Shown: positions 43,215 to 52,384 of the stretch, one piece after another | Layout of the letters: each line of letters opens with the position of its first letter | Numbering within the stretch: the stretch's first letter is position 1 | Assembly (NCBI GenBank): GCA_048594375.1 | Contig: JBMDXK010000041.1 | Span: forward strand, 73,331-137,330 | Length of the DNA stretch: 64,000 nt | Source of the DNA: JBMDXK01 sp048594375 | GTDB lineage: Bacteria > Pseudomonadota > Alphaproteobacteria > Rhizobiales > Methylopilaceae | Direction of reading: 5' to 3' | Translations under genes and position numbers: made by a program | Notes under the pieces: generated by a model | What the model saw: only the letters and a program-made list of their open reading frames with translations | Database searches by the model: none | Told to the model about the DNA's origin: nothing

Positions 43215-44315
43215 ATGCCTAAAGCTGTCCACCTTTCTGGCATTGCGCCATCCCAGCTGATTGAGGCCATGATTGCTGCCGGAAACATCCGCGCTGCAAC
43301 GCCTTTCATTGCCCGTCAGGTGCAGCCTGCCAGCCTTGATCTGCGCTTGGGAAAAACCGCGTATCGGGTGCGTGCCAGCTTTCTGCCAGCCCCTCATGAG
43401 CGTGTGGAAGACCGCTTGCAGGATTTGAAGCTGCACGCTTTTGACATATCCAACGGTGCGGTGCTGGAAACCGGCTGCGTTTATCTCATCCCGTTGCAGG
43501 AAAGTATTGATCTGCCGGAAGACGTGAGCGCGATTACCAATCCAAAAAGCTCCACCGGACGGCTGGATGTCTTTACCCGTGTGATTGCCGATGGCGTGCG
43601 CGGTTTTGATAAGTTGCCGCAAGGCTATGCGGGAACGCTGTGGGCGGAAGTCAGCCCACGCACGTTTCCTGTTCTGGTGCGGGAAGGCTCGCGCCTGTCG
43701 CAAATACGCTTCCGGCGGGAAGGTGGGCATCTCAATCTGGAAGACATGCGCCGCATTCAGTCCACCCAGCGGCTGGTGGATACCAACAACCCCGACCTTT
43801 CCAACGGCATTGCGGTAACCGTTGATCTGGCGCCCGTGGATTCCCCAGTAGGCTACCGCGCCAAGCGTCATACGGGCGTGATTGATGTGGACGCTGTGGG
43901 CGTTTGCCGTGTGGCTGATTTCTGGGAGCCGGTCTATGCGGATAAAGGCCGCATGATCCTTGATCCGGGTGAGTTTTATATTCTGGCCTCCCGCGAGGCG
44001 GTGCATGTGCCGCCGGATCTGGCTGCTGAAATGCTGCCATTCGATCCGCTGGTGGGGGAGTTTCGGGTGCATTATGCGGGATTTTTTGATCCCGGTTTTG
44101 GTCATGCCAAGGTGGGCGGCATGGGTGCGCGCGCTGTGCTGGAAGTGCGTAGCCATGAAGTGCCGTTTATTCTGGAGGATGGGCAAACGGTAGGACGCCT
44201 GATTTACGAACGCCTTTCGGAGCTGCCGCGCATTCTTTACGGGCAGGAACTTGGCTCTAATTATCAGGCGCAAAAACTGAAATTGTCTAAACACTTCATG
44301 GCCGTGGGACGGTAA
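43215..44315 (+). CDS. dcd: dCTP deaminase, long alphaproteobacterial form
   Basis: The enzyme deaminates dCTP to dUTP for thymidylate synthesis. The 366-residue protein is about twice the length of E. coli Dcd and looks like two tandem deaminase/dUTPase-like folds, an arrangement typical of the group in alphaproteobacteria. Visible features are QVQPASLDLRLGKTAYRVRASFLP, ITNPKSSTGRLDVFTRVI (substrate-binding Ser/Arg) and GYAGTLWAEVSPRTFPV in the N-terminal half. The second half has DFWEPVYADKGRMILDPGEFYILASREAVHVP and GFFDPGFGHAKVG. GAGGGGG lies upstream of the ATG. It runs divergently from metZ. Confidence 0.92.
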   Translation: MPKAVHLSGIAPSQLIEAMIAAGNIRAATPFIARQVQPASLDLRLGKTAYRVRASFLPAPHERVEDRLQDLKLHAFDISNGAVLETGCVYLIPLQESIDLPEDVSAITNPKSSTGRLDVFTRVIADGVRGFDKLPQGYAGTLWAEVSPRTFPVLVREGSRLSQIRFRREGGHLNLEDMRRIQSTQRLVDTNNPDLSNGIAVTVDLAPVDSPVGYRAKRHTGVIDVDAVGVCRVADFWEPVYADKGRMILDPGEFYILASREAVHVPPDLAAEMLPFDPLVGEFRVHYAGFFDPGFGHAKVGGMGARAVLEVRSHEVPFILEDGQTVGRLIYERLSELPRILYGQELGSNYQAQKLKLSKHFMAVGR

Positions 44316-44319
44316 AACA

Positions 44320-44607
44320 ATGGCGCTGGGAAATTTATTATCCACCAATGCCTTTTTGGTGGCCTATGCTCTTTCGGAACAGGCTGGCACCCGCGCCAGT
44401 CCAGCACCTGTTTCTGCCAAAGCCTTGCGGACGATGAAGGCTGTTGCCGACATGCCAGATTTCGCATTTCACGCAGCATTGCAAGAACTGGCCGATCAGA
44501 AGATGCTGGAAATCACCCGCACAGAAAGCGGCAAAGACGATTTAGGCATTGCAGCCGTGAGAGCCACCCGTGCGCTTCTGGAATATGTGGATAGCTTCGG
44601 GCTTTAA
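44320..44607 (+). CDS. Small conserved-looking hypothetical protein after dcd
   Basis: I do not recognise this 95-residue protein. It is largely helical, with a possible winged-helix-like core (VSAKALRTMKAVADMPDFAFHAALQELADQKMLEITR) followed by a short acidic tail. Its ATG is five bases after the dcd stop, so it is probably cotranscribed and translationally linked. No signal peptide or membrane span is seen. It might be a small regulator or an accessory protein. Confidence 0.65.
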   Translation: MALGNLLSTNAFLVAYALSEQAGTRASPAPVSAKALRTMKAVADMPDFAFHAALQELADQKMLEITRTESGKDDLGIAAVRATRALLEYVDSFGL

Positions 44608-44678
44608 AAATAATTGCCTTAAAGGGTTAATATTATTGTAGTTTTTATTTAGCAAATAATTTTATTAAAAGTAGTGTC

Positions 44679-44708
44679 TTGAAAGGTGTTAAGCTTATAG
44701 CATATTAT
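44679..44708 (+). promoter_or_regulatory. Promoter of the AT-rich orphan at 44749
   Basis: TTGAAA, 18 bases and TATTAT, 40 bases before the ATG. The -10 box is followed by TAAAT, and AAGCTTA lies in the spacer, features shared with the promoter at 7200-7228. Confidence 0.5.
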
Positions 44709-44748
44709 TAAATAGTAAATTTTTTGTTGTTGCATGGAGTATACTTAA

Positions 44749-45477
44749 ATGATTTCTCCTGTACGCGGTAATTCCAGTGTTTCATTTGATTTGAGTATTG
44801 AATATAATAATACTCATAAATACGCATTTCCCGATATTCATGATCGCATACCTATCTCTAATGACCTGCATATCGGGAAATTATCCGAATATAATAATGA
44901 ATTTGAAAGACTGACACAACAACAGCTTAAGGATCATACTGTCCGCGGTGAAATGGGATTTGATGGTAAGAAATATCTTAAGTTTCCAGATGGTTCGTTT
45001 TTAAAAGGGGAGTATACATTCATTGTGAAGCATACACCCGATGGTCGCGTCCTGCGTGCTTGGCCCCTTGAAGACGAAAAACGAAGCCGTTTGGTCAATC
45101 ACTCTACCTTGGCCGATGATAACAAGCCTGATGATGGCTTCAATGGTGTGCAATATGCCGGTGAAATGCGTGTCCCTCTTGAGGGGAGATTTGATTTTCT
45201 TGAGCATGACGTTACTTCAGAAACGGGACATTATAAGACGCCTGATGAAACGCGATTGAAGGAAGACGAAGCATATGCAGATATGGAAAAAGAGCGGTAT
45301 AAAGAAATTCAAGAACTGACAAAAGAATACAATGCAAATATGATGAAATTCTTTGAAGATTTCGCAGAAACACCTTCACAATATACAAATACCGATAACG
45401 CTTCCGAAAAAGGTTATGGTAAAGAAACGTTTGCAGATCTTCTTGGTGAGTATTATGTTTATCCAAAAGAAGAGTAG
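44749..45477 (+). CDS. AT-rich hypothetical protein
   Basis: I do not recognise this 242-residue soluble protein. It is AT-rich, unlike its neighbours, and acidic. Residues 1-150 have phrases such as GEMGFDGKKYLKFPDGSFLKGEYTF, which suggest MORN-like or beta-sheet repeats, but no full repeat pattern is clear. Residues 165-205 are a charged helical stretch (DEAYADMEKERYKEIQELTKEY). No signal peptide is visible. GGAG lies ten bases before the ATG and a good promoter precedes it. Its style resembles the orphan genes at 5-8 kb; a secreted effector is one possibility. Confidence 0.7.
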   Translation: MISPVRGNSSVSFDLSIEYNNTHKYAFPDIHDRIPISNDLHIGKLSEYNNEFERLTQQQLKDHTVRGEMGFDGKKYLKFPDGSFLKGEYTFIVKHTPDGRVLRAWPLEDEKRSRLVNHSTLADDNKPDDGFNGVQYAGEMRVPLEGRFDFLEHDVTSETGHYKTPDETRLKEDEAYADMEKERYKEIQELTKEYNANMMKFFEDFAETPSQYTNTDNASEKGYGKETFADLLGEYYVYPKEE

Positions 45478-45642
45478 ATTTATTTTGAAAAAAATCAGGA
45501 AAGAACAGAGAAGGCCTCAACGCAGATCGTAGAAATAGTTTTATATTTTTTAGAAAAACAGGCTGTGGCATTATCCATTCTTGACAGTCAACAGCGAAAA
45601 CGATACCCCGAAGGTACTACGCGATTTATCTAGGGGGCGTGA

Positions 45643-46239
45643 ATGGAACTCGGCACATTGCGGAAAATTATTTTTGCCTGTCTGGCGCTGGTCGGTGTGC
45701 TGGTGACGCTTTTGGTGGTGACCAAAGCGCCGGTGCAAAATGGTTCCGTACAGACTGCAACCACGCAGATTGGCGGGCCGTTTGAGCTCATCAACAACAA
45801 AGGGCAGAAAGTCACCGAGGCGGATTTTAAAGGCAAGCCATTTCTTGTGTTTTTTGGCTTTACCTATTGCCCTGATATTTGCCCCACCGCCCTGTTTGAA
45901 ATGACGCAAGTATTCAATGAACTGGGTGCGGATGCCGAGAAGATTAACGGTGTGTTTGTCACGGTGGATGTGGAGCGTGATACGCCAGAGCATCTTGACC
46001 TGTATCTCACCAGCTTTCACAAAAATATTCACGGTTTGACAGGTTCGCAAGCAGCCATTGATAACATGGTCAAGCAATACAAGGCCTATGCAAAAAAGGT
46101 AACCGATAGCGATGGCGGTTACACAATGGATCACACGGCGGTGGTTTATATCATGGATAAAGACGGCCAGTTTGTTGCGCCATTGAACCTCAAACGTCCG
46201 CCGCTGGAAGTTGCCAATGAGCTGCGGGTTTATCTGTGA
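45643..46239 (+). CDS. SCO1/SenC family copper chaperone
   Basis: Sco proteins deliver copper to the CuA site of cytochrome oxidase or act as thiol reductants. The 198-residue protein has one N-terminal membrane anchor (IIFACLALVGVLVTLLVV) and a thioredoxin-like fold. The copper-binding CxxxC is in FTYCPDICPTALFEM, and the distal His ligand in TMDHTAVVYIMDKDG. It is not in the oxidase operon at 28-34 kb but is expected to serve the same enzyme. AGGGGG lies before the ATG. The next gene begins 29 bases downstream. Confidence 0.94.
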   Translation: MELGTLRKIIFACLALVGVLVTLLVVTKAPVQNGSVQTATTQIGGPFELINNKGQKVTEADFKGKPFLVFFGFTYCPDICPTALFEMTQVFNELGADAEKINGVFVTVDVERDTPEHLDLYLTSFHKNIHGLTGSQAAIDNMVKQYKAYAKKVTDSDGGYTMDHTAVVYIMDKDGQFVAPLNLKRPPLEVANELRVYL

Positions 46240-46267
46240 TTTCCGGTTTTGCAGGGAAAGTTTTTCC

Positions 46268-47137
46268 ATGCTGAAAAAGGTGTTGGCGGCATGTGCGGTC
46301 TGTGCCGCAGGGTGCGGGAGCGGTGTTTTCAGCGCACAGGCGCAAGAAGCCGATTTACATGCCCATGTTCCGCATCTTTTCTCTCAGGAAATGCGGCAGG
46401 AAAAACCGGATTTACAAAGCGTGCGGATGGTGCGCTTTGTCACTACCAGCGATTTCCCTCCTTTTCAATCTCTGGGAGAGGACAAAACGCCGCGCGGCTA
46501 TAATGTAGATCTTGTGCGCGCCATGTGCGCCGAGCTGGATAAAATCTGTACGGTGCAGGCGTTGCCGTGGGGTGAAACGCTGGAATGGCTGCGCAGCGGC
46601 AGAGCCGATGCTGTCATTGCCGGACACCGCCCGACATCACGCTTGCGGCAGGAAGTGGATTTCGCGCATCCTTATTTTCGTTTGCCTGCGCGGTTTGCGG
46701 TGGTGCTGAACAGCCCTTTAAATGCTGTCACCCCTCAGCAGATGGATGGAAAAACCGTTGCAGTATTGAAGGGAACCGCCCACGAAGCTTTCGTGCGTAC
46801 TTATTTTCAAAAGAGTAAAGTCAATGCCGTAAACAGCACTGCCCAGTTGCTTGCAGCATTGGAGCAAAAAACAGCCGATGCCGCTTTTGGCGATGGCGTT
46901 CAAATGGCGCAAGCGCTTAATCTACAGGAAAATCCCTGTTGCCGTATGGTGGGCGAAAGCTATTTTGAAAGCCATTTTTTTGGCGAAGGCATGGCTATTG
47001 CAGTGCGAAAAGGCGATAAAAACCTCAAAAGCATTCTGGATTATACGCTTGCCACACTGGAAGCGCGCGGCATGTTATCGGAAATTTACCTGCGCTGGTT
47101 TCCGGTGGGGATTTACAGCGCCAATGCAGCGCAATGA
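46268..47137 (+). CDS. Family 3 extracellular solute-binding protein
   Basis: The 289-residue protein is a periplasmic binding protein of the amino-acid-type family 3. The signal peptide contains the cluster ACAVCAAGCGSG and probably ends near SAQAQ. Characteristic phrases are VRFVTTSDFPPFQSL, RGYNVDLVRAMC, LPWGETLEWLRSGRADAVIAGH and GKTVAVLKGTAHEAFV, ending at YLRWFPVGIY. The ligand is unknown; no permease or ATPase is adjacent. ATG 46268 follows AGGGAAAG about nine bases upstream. An earlier in-frame start at 46211 overlaps the Sco gene and lacks a signal-like sequence. Confidence 0.9.
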   Translation: MLKKVLAACAVCAAGCGSGVFSAQAQEADLHAHVPHLFSQEMRQEKPDLQSVRMVRFVTTSDFPPFQSLGEDKTPRGYNVDLVRAMCAELDKICTVQALPWGETLEWLRSGRADAVIAGHRPTSRLRQEVDFAHPYFRLPARFAVVLNSPLNAVTPQQMDGKTVAVLKGTAHEAFVRTYFQKSKVNAVNSTAQLLAALEQKTADAAFGDGVQMAQALNLQENPCCRMVGESYFESHFFGEGMAIAVRKGDKNLKSILDYTLATLEARGMLSEIYLRWFPVGIYSANAAQ

Positions 47138-47239
47138 ATGGATGCAGGGCTTTTCATCTTCTGCGGAATGCTTTAAGAACCACAGTGGATACAGCATACA
47201 TGCCGTGGCTGATGAATACAGCACGAGGAGAATTTTACC

Positions 47240-48874
47240 ATGCCGTTTGACGCTGAACTGATTGCGATTGCAGGCGTTTCCAAAGCCTGGCCTTTTGAAG
47301 AAGCGCGCAAGATTGTTGAACGGCTTAAAAAGGCTCCGAAAAACGAAGTGCTGTTTGAAACCGGCTATGGCCCTTCGGGTTTGCCGCACATTGGCACATT
47401 TGGCGAAGTTGCGCGTACGTCTATGGTGCGCCATGCTTTTCGTGTTCTCACCAATGACACCGTTCCAACCCGTCTCATTTGCTTTTCGGATGATATGGAT
47501 GGTCTGCGCAAGGTGCCGGATAACGTGCCAAACCGTGAGATGGTCGCAGAGCATCTGGGCAAGCCGCTCACACAGGTGCCGGATCCCTTTGGCACACACC
47601 CCAGCTTTGGCGCACACAACAATGCGCGCCTTAAAGCATTTCTTGACCAGTTCGGCTTTGATTATGAATTCCGCTCCGCTACCGATTATTATAAAAGCGG
47701 CCATTTTGATGCAGCGCTCAAGCGGATGCTGGAAGTCTATGATAAAGTCATGGGGGTGATGCTGCCCACCTTGCGCGAAGAGCGCCGCGCCACCTATTCG
47801 CCTTTCCTGCCGGTATGCCCGCGCACCGGAGAGGTTTTGCAGGTCGCCATCATCGAGCGGGATCTTGCAGCGGCAACCGTAACCTACCATGATCCTGAAA
47901 CCGGCGAGCGCGTAACGGTGCCTGTCACCGGCGGCCACTGCAAGCTGCAATGGAAAGCCGATTGGGCGATGCGCTGGTATGCCTTTGGTATCGATTATGA
48001 AATGGCCGGAAAAGACCTTATTGATTCCGTGAAAGCTTCCAGCAAAATCTGCGCCATCATGGGCGGTTTGCCGCCAGAAGGGTTCAATTATGAACTTTTC
48101 CTTGATGATAAAGGCGAAAAAATTTCCAAATCCAAAGGCAATGGCATCACCATTGACGCATGGCTCAGCTATGCCAGCCCTGAAAGTCTTGCGCTTTACA
48201 TGTACCGCGAGCCGAAAAAGGCCAAGCGGCTGTTTTTTGATGTGATCCCCAAAAACGTGGATGAATATTTTCAGTTTGCGGGTGCGGCAAGCCGCCAGGA
48301 AGCCAAAGACCTGCTGTCCAATCCCGTATGGCACATTCACGGCGGCATCATTCCAGCCAATGATATGCCTGTTTCGTTTGCTTTGCTGCTGAATCTTGTG
48401 TCAGCCTCCAATGCCGAAAACCGCGATGTACTGTGGGGTTTTATCCGCAATTACGCACCCGGAGTGACCGCGCAAAGCCATCCAAAGCTGGATGAAATGG
48501 TGGGCTATGCGGTGCGCTATTTCCACGATCACGTTAAACCGCACAAAGTTTTCCGCAACGCCGATGCAGAAGAACGCGCGGCGCTTACGGCACTGGATAA
48601 CGCGCTGGCCGCCCTGCCAGAAAATGCCGATGCGGACACCATTCAGAACACCGTGTATGAAATAGGGCGCGGCGTAGAGCGCTATCAGGATATCAAGAAA
48701 AGCAGCCCTGATGGTCGTCCGGGGGTTGCACAAACATGGTTTGCCACGCTGTATGAACTGCTGCTGGGTCAGGAAAAAGGCCCTCGCTTTGGTTCGTTTG
48801 CCGCGCTGTATGGCATCCGTAATACCCGCGGCCTCATCAAGGCTGCACTGGAGCGTGAAGGCATTGCCGCTTAA
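47240..48874 (+). CDS. lysK: Lysine--tRNA ligase, class I
   Basis: A class I lysyl-tRNA synthetase, the archaeal-type enzyme that replaces class II LysRS in many alphaproteobacteria. The 544-residue product has the HIGH-like motif in TGYGPSGLPHIGTFGEV, the substrate region RLICFSDDMDGLRKVPDN, the DWAMRWYAFGIDYEMAGKD stretch, and the KMSKS-like KISKSKGNG. The C-terminal helical domain binds the anticodon. The Shine-Dalgarno is GAGGAG about seven bases upstream. It is not visibly linked in function to its neighbours. Confidence 0.96.
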   Translation: MPFDAELIAIAGVSKAWPFEEARKIVERLKKAPKNEVLFETGYGPSGLPHIGTFGEVARTSMVRHAFRVLTNDTVPTRLICFSDDMDGLRKVPDNVPNREMVAEHLGKPLTQVPDPFGTHPSFGAHNNARLKAFLDQFGFDYEFRSATDYYKSGHFDAALKRMLEVYDKVMGVMLPTLREERRATYSPFLPVCPRTGEVLQVAIIERDLAAATVTYHDPETGERVTVPVTGGHCKLQWKADWAMRWYAFGIDYEMAGKDLIDSVKASSKICAIMGGLPPEGFNYELFLDDKGEKISKSKGNGITIDAWLSYASPESLALYMYREPKKAKRLFFDVIPKNVDEYFQFAGAASRQEAKDLLSNPVWHIHGGIIPANDMPVSFALLLNLVSASNAENRDVLWGFIRNYAPGVTAQSHPKLDEMVGYAVRYFHDHVKPHKVFRNADAEERAALTALDNALAALPENADADTIQNTVYEIGRGVERYQDIKKSSPDGRPGVAQTWFATLYELLLGQEKGPRFGSFAALYGIRNTRGLIKAALEREGIAA

Positions 48875-48912
48875 GTTACGCGCGCGTAAAGGCAGGCAAG
48901 GAGTAGGGGGAA

Positions 48913-50619
48913 ATGGCAAGCACAGCGGTGCATACATCCGGCAAGGCGCCGCGTCCTCTTGCGCCGCAGCGCAGACGTGCCTTTTCTTTGCCGCAGCATT
49001 GGCCGTGGTTGCTGGGCGCGTTGGTGCTGGCCGCACTCACTCTGCTGCCCTTGCTGGCGCTGGCAGGTCTAGCTTATGGCGGTTCGGATGGATTGTGGCC
49101 GCATCTTTCGGCGTATGTTTTGCCCCAGGCGGCGCGCGATACGGTTATCCTGCTGATCGGGGTAGGGCTGCTGACCGGCACCGTGGGGGTTGGCACAGCG
49201 TGGTTGACCACCACTACACGGTTCCCCGGCAGACGCATTCTTGACTGGGCGCTGTTGCTGCCCATGGCAATGCCCACCTACATTGTGGCTTATACCTATC
49301 TTGATTTTCTGCACCCTTTGGGGCCAGTGCAAGGAATGCTACGGGATTTGCTGGGGTATGATACGCCGGCGGCCTTGTGGTTTCCTTCCCTGCGCTCCAT
49401 GGGCGGTGCAATATTCCTCATGGGATTTGTGCTGTATCCTTATGTGTATCTCACCACCCGCGCCATGTTTCTGATGCAGTCGGCCTGTGTGCTGGATGTG
49501 GCGCGAACACTGGGTGCAAATCCGTGGCGTACGTTTTTTCGGGTAGCCATGCCGCTGGCCTCTCCCGCTATTGCGGTGGGCATGGCGCTCGCCATGATGG
49601 AAGCACTCAATGATCTGGGTGCGGTGGAATTTTTAGGGGTGCGCACCCTCACGGTTTCTATTTATTCCACATGGGTGAACCGTTCCAGTCTGGGGGGAGC
49701 AGCGCAGATTGCTTTGTTCCTGCTTGCCATTGTAGCGCTGCTGCTGGCGTTTGAACGGTGGGCGCGGCGCAAGCAGCGGTATGCAGTGGGAGTGCGCCGT
49801 GATCGCAAGCCAGCGCCTGTGCAGCTCTTTGGCGTCAAGGCTTGGAGTGCATTTCTGGTGTGCCTCTTGCCGGTGTTGATTGGCTTTCTCATTCCCGCGG
49901 TTTATCTTGGCCACATGGCCTGGAACGTTTATCTGCAAAAGGGTATTCCTGCCGCAATCTGGCTGGAAGCGGCCAACAGCATGACATTTGCGTTTGTTGC
50001 GGCGCTGGTCACGGTGGTGTGCGGGTTTGTGCTGGTTTATACGGCGCGGATTATCAAGAGCAGAACTGCCCGCGCTTTACCGCGTTTGGCCAGTTTTGGC
50101 TATGCCATTTCCGGCACCGTGTTGGCGGTGGGGTTGCTGATGCCGCTGGCGGCGCTGGATAATAGGGTGGATGAGCTTGTTTATCAGTGGTTTGGCTTTG
50201 GCACCGGCTTGCTGCTTACCGGCAGCGGGGCGGCATTGGTTATGGCCTACAGTATCCGTTTTATGGGGATTGCCGTAGGCGGTATTGATGCCGGATACAT
50301 GAAAATTTCCCATACACTGGATGCTGCTGCCCGCAATCTGGGCGAAAACACCTATGGCGTTGCGTGGCGTATTCACCGCCCGCTGCTGAAACCGGCATTG
50401 CTCACTGCAGCGCTTCTGGTTTTCGTTGACAGTATGAAAGAGCTTCCCGCCACTTTGATGCTGCGTCCGTTCAATTTTGAAACCCTCTCCACGCACGTCT
50501 TTATGGAAGCCTCGCGCGGGACGTATGAAGACGGCGCACTGGCGGCGCTCATGATTGTGGCGGTGGGTCTGTTGCCGGTGATTTTTCTGGCAAATGCGGC
50601 GCACAATAAAAAACTTTGA
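48913..50619 (+). CDS. Iron(III) ABC transporter permease, FbpB type
   Basis: The 568-residue membrane protein is a duplicated permease with about twelve spans, as in FbpB/SfuB. Each half has an EAA-type loop for the ATPase: DVARTLGANPWRTFFRVAMPLASPAIAVG in the first and DAAARNLGENTYGVAWRIHRPLLKPALL in the second. The N-terminal 35 residues are basic and polar. No FbpC ATPase gene is nearby. The probable binding protein is at 18106-19131, which is inference. It starts 38 bases after lysK. Confidence 0.92.
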   Translation: MASTAVHTSGKAPRPLAPQRRRAFSLPQHWPWLLGALVLAALTLLPLLALAGLAYGGSDGLWPHLSAYVLPQAARDTVILLIGVGLLTGTVGVGTAWLTTTTRFPGRRILDWALLLPMAMPTYIVAYTYLDFLHPLGPVQGMLRDLLGYDTPAALWFPSLRSMGGAIFLMGFVLYPYVYLTTRAMFLMQSACVLDVARTLGANPWRTFFRVAMPLASPAIAVGMALAMMEALNDLGAVEFLGVRTLTVSIYSTWVNRSSLGGAAQIALFLLAIVALLLAFERWARRKQRYAVGVRRDRKPAPVQLFGVKAWSAFLVCLLPVLIGFLIPAVYLGHMAWNVYLQKGIPAAIWLEAANSMTFAFVAALVTVVCGFVLVYTARIIKSRTARALPRLASFGYAISGTVLAVGLLMPLAALDNRVDELVYQWFGFGTGLLLTGSGAALVMAYSIRFMGIAVGGIDAGYMKISHTLDAAARNLGENTYGVAWRIHRPLLKPALLTAALLVFVDSMKELPATLMLRPFNFETLSTHVFMEASRGTYEDGALAALMIVAVGLLPVIFLANAAHNKKL

Positions 50620-50649
50620 GATAAAAAATTATTCATTATAGTAGCGGTT

Positions 50650-50919
50650 ATGATCCGCTATATTTTGATTCTGCTAGGGTTTTTTGCCCTTCCGTTTATT
50701 CTGTATGAAACCCTTGTCTGGTGGCGCGCACGCTTTCTTGATCCGGAATTGGGCAAGCCCATCTACCCGTGGCCAACCCTGACGCTTATCGGTTTGGTGT
50801 TTGTGATTGCCGGTCTGATCGGTTTTGCGCACTTTGATGGCGCACCTCCGGGATCCCGCTACATTCCCGCCCATATGGATAACGGCGTATTTGTACCCGG
50901 TCAGTTTGTTGAACCATGA
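50650..50919 (+). CDS. DUF6111 family small membrane protein
   Basis: The 89-residue protein has two membrane spans (residues about 3-20 and 45-63). A conserved tail reads GAPPGSRYIPAHMDNGVFVPGQF, matching DUF6111, which often lies ahead of cca in alphaproteobacteria. The function is unknown. Its stop overlaps the cca start by four bases (ATGA), so the two are translationally coupled. Confidence 0.85.
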   Translation: MIRYILILLGFFALPFILYETLVWWRARFLDPELGKPIYPWPTLTLIGLVFVIAGLIGFAHFDGAPPGSRYIPAHMDNGVFVPGQFVEP

Positions 50920-52115
50920 AGCCGGATTTTCTTGCCCAGCCAGAACTGCAAGAAGTGCTTGAGGTTCTGGGTAAAGCAAACACCCGGATTGTGGGCGGTG
51001 CTGTGCGTGATGCGTTGATGGGGCGAGGGGTTGCGGATATTGATCTGGCAACCACTTTACCGCCTCAGGAGGTGATGGAGCGTGCAAAAGCGGCCGGTTT
51101 TGCGGCCATTCCAACGGGCGTGCAACACGGTACGGTAACCGTTGTCGTGCGCGGCAAAGTGTTTGAAGTCACAACGCTGCGCCGTGATGAAACCACAGAT
51201 GGCCGCCATGCCGTGGTGGCCTTCGGGCAGGATTGGAAAGAAGATGCCCATCGCCGCGATTTCACCATCAATGCGCTCTATAGGGATGCGGAAGGGCGCA
51301 TCTATGATTATGTGGACGGGCTGAAAGATATTGAAAAGCGGCGTGTCCGGTTCATTGGCGAGGCGCAAACCCGTATCCGGGAAGACTATCTGCGCATCCT
51401 GCGGTTTTTCCGCTTCCATGCCGTGTGTGGGGAAGGGGAGCTGGATAGGGCAGGGCTTGCCGCTTGCGCTAAAGAAAAAGATGGTTTGCGCACCATTTCC
51501 CGCGAGCGCGTACGGCATGAATTTCTAAAAATCCTGACCGCTGCAACAGCGGTACAGGTGGTGGAAGCCATGCAGGAAACGGGCATTCTTGATCTGGTTT
51601 TGCCGCAGGCGGATACCGCAACATGGAAACGCTTGCGTGAATGCGAAGCGCAAAGCCACACCCTCCCTGATGCTATGAGAGGGCTTGCAGCGCTGACCCT
51701 GCAAAGCAGCCACACACCCGCGGATGTTGCGCGTTTATTGCGCTTGAGCGGGGATGAGAAAAAGCAGCTTGAAAAGCTGTCAAAACCTGGTTTTGCCAAC
51801 AATGAAAATTCCATCATGTTCAAAGAAAAGCTGTACCGTTTGGGGCAAGATTTTAGCAGTCATGTCTTGCTGGCGGCCGCAGCCGGAAATCTGCCCCAAT
51901 GGCGTGAAGCGCTGAATTTTCAAAAAATTAACCTTATTCCAACGTTTTCGCTTTATGGAAAAGATATTCTGAACCAAGGGATTCCCAGCGGCCCCCATAT
52001 TGGGGTAATCTTAAAGAAAGCTGAGTCGCTCTGGATTGCAGAAGGGTTTCCGCAAGACCCTCAAAACACGGCGAAGATACTTGCGCAGGCGATAAACTTA
52101 TTCTACCGAAAATAG
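50916..52115 (+). CDS. cca: CCA tRNA nucleotidyltransferase
   Basis: Adds or repairs the CCA end of tRNAs; the sequence cannot tell the CCA-adding from the A-adding type. The 399-residue product has the class II polymerase-beta-fold motifs TRIVGGAVRDALMGRGVADIDLATT (GG and DxD) and the EDAHRRDFTINALYRDAEG region, then RRVRFIGEAQTRIREDYLRILRFFRF. The C-terminal half is helical. It overlaps the DUF6111 gene by four bases. A hairpin lies 24 bases downstream. Confidence 0.95.
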   Translation: MKPDFLAQPELQEVLEVLGKANTRIVGGAVRDALMGRGVADIDLATTLPPQEVMERAKAAGFAAIPTGVQHGTVTVVVRGKVFEVTTLRRDETTDGRHAVVAFGQDWKEDAHRRDFTINALYRDAEGRIYDYVDGLKDIEKRRVRFIGEAQTRIREDYLRILRFFRFHAVCGEGELDRAGLAACAKEKDGLRTISRERVRHEFLKILTAATAVQVVEAMQETGILDLVLPQADTATWKRLRECEAQSHTLPDAMRGLAALTLQSSHTPADVARLLRLSGDEKKQLEKLSKPGFANNENSIMFKEKLYRLGQDFSSHVLLAAAAGNLPQWREALNFQKINLIPTFSLYGKDILNQGIPSGPHIGVILKKAESLWIAEGFPQDPQNTAKILAQAINLFYRK

Positions 52116-52138
52116 AAAACATGTACCTTGTATGCACA

Positions 52139-52202
52139 TGTGTACATTTCGGATCCGATTCATTTTTCAAGCGATACCGCTAACATGAATCAGATGTACA
52201 CA
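52139..52202. repeat. Nested inverted repeat after cca
   Basis: TGTGTACAT pairs with ATGTACACA and, inside, GATTCAT with ATGAATC, forming a 9-bp and a 7-bp stem with an unequal internal loop. It lies in the 269-base gap between cca and the TerB-like gene. It may be an RNA structure or end-of-transcript element. Confidence 0.4.
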
Positions 52203-52384
52203 ATCCGCCAGCGTCTCCGAACGCATCTATAAAGGGTAAAAGCATCGGCGTGGATGTACTCTTTGTGCGCTGAAGTTATTTTCCTTCAGCCCTGCATTGT
52301 CTTTGTCCTTATCGTGCCACTATTGGCAAAGATAATGCCGGCATAAACAATACTTTCCTTATACGCACAGCGGAGTCCGTGTGA

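Noticed and set aside
47075..48340. Minus-strand frame opposite lysK
   Set aside because: Antisense to a clear housekeeping gene; no supporting signal.
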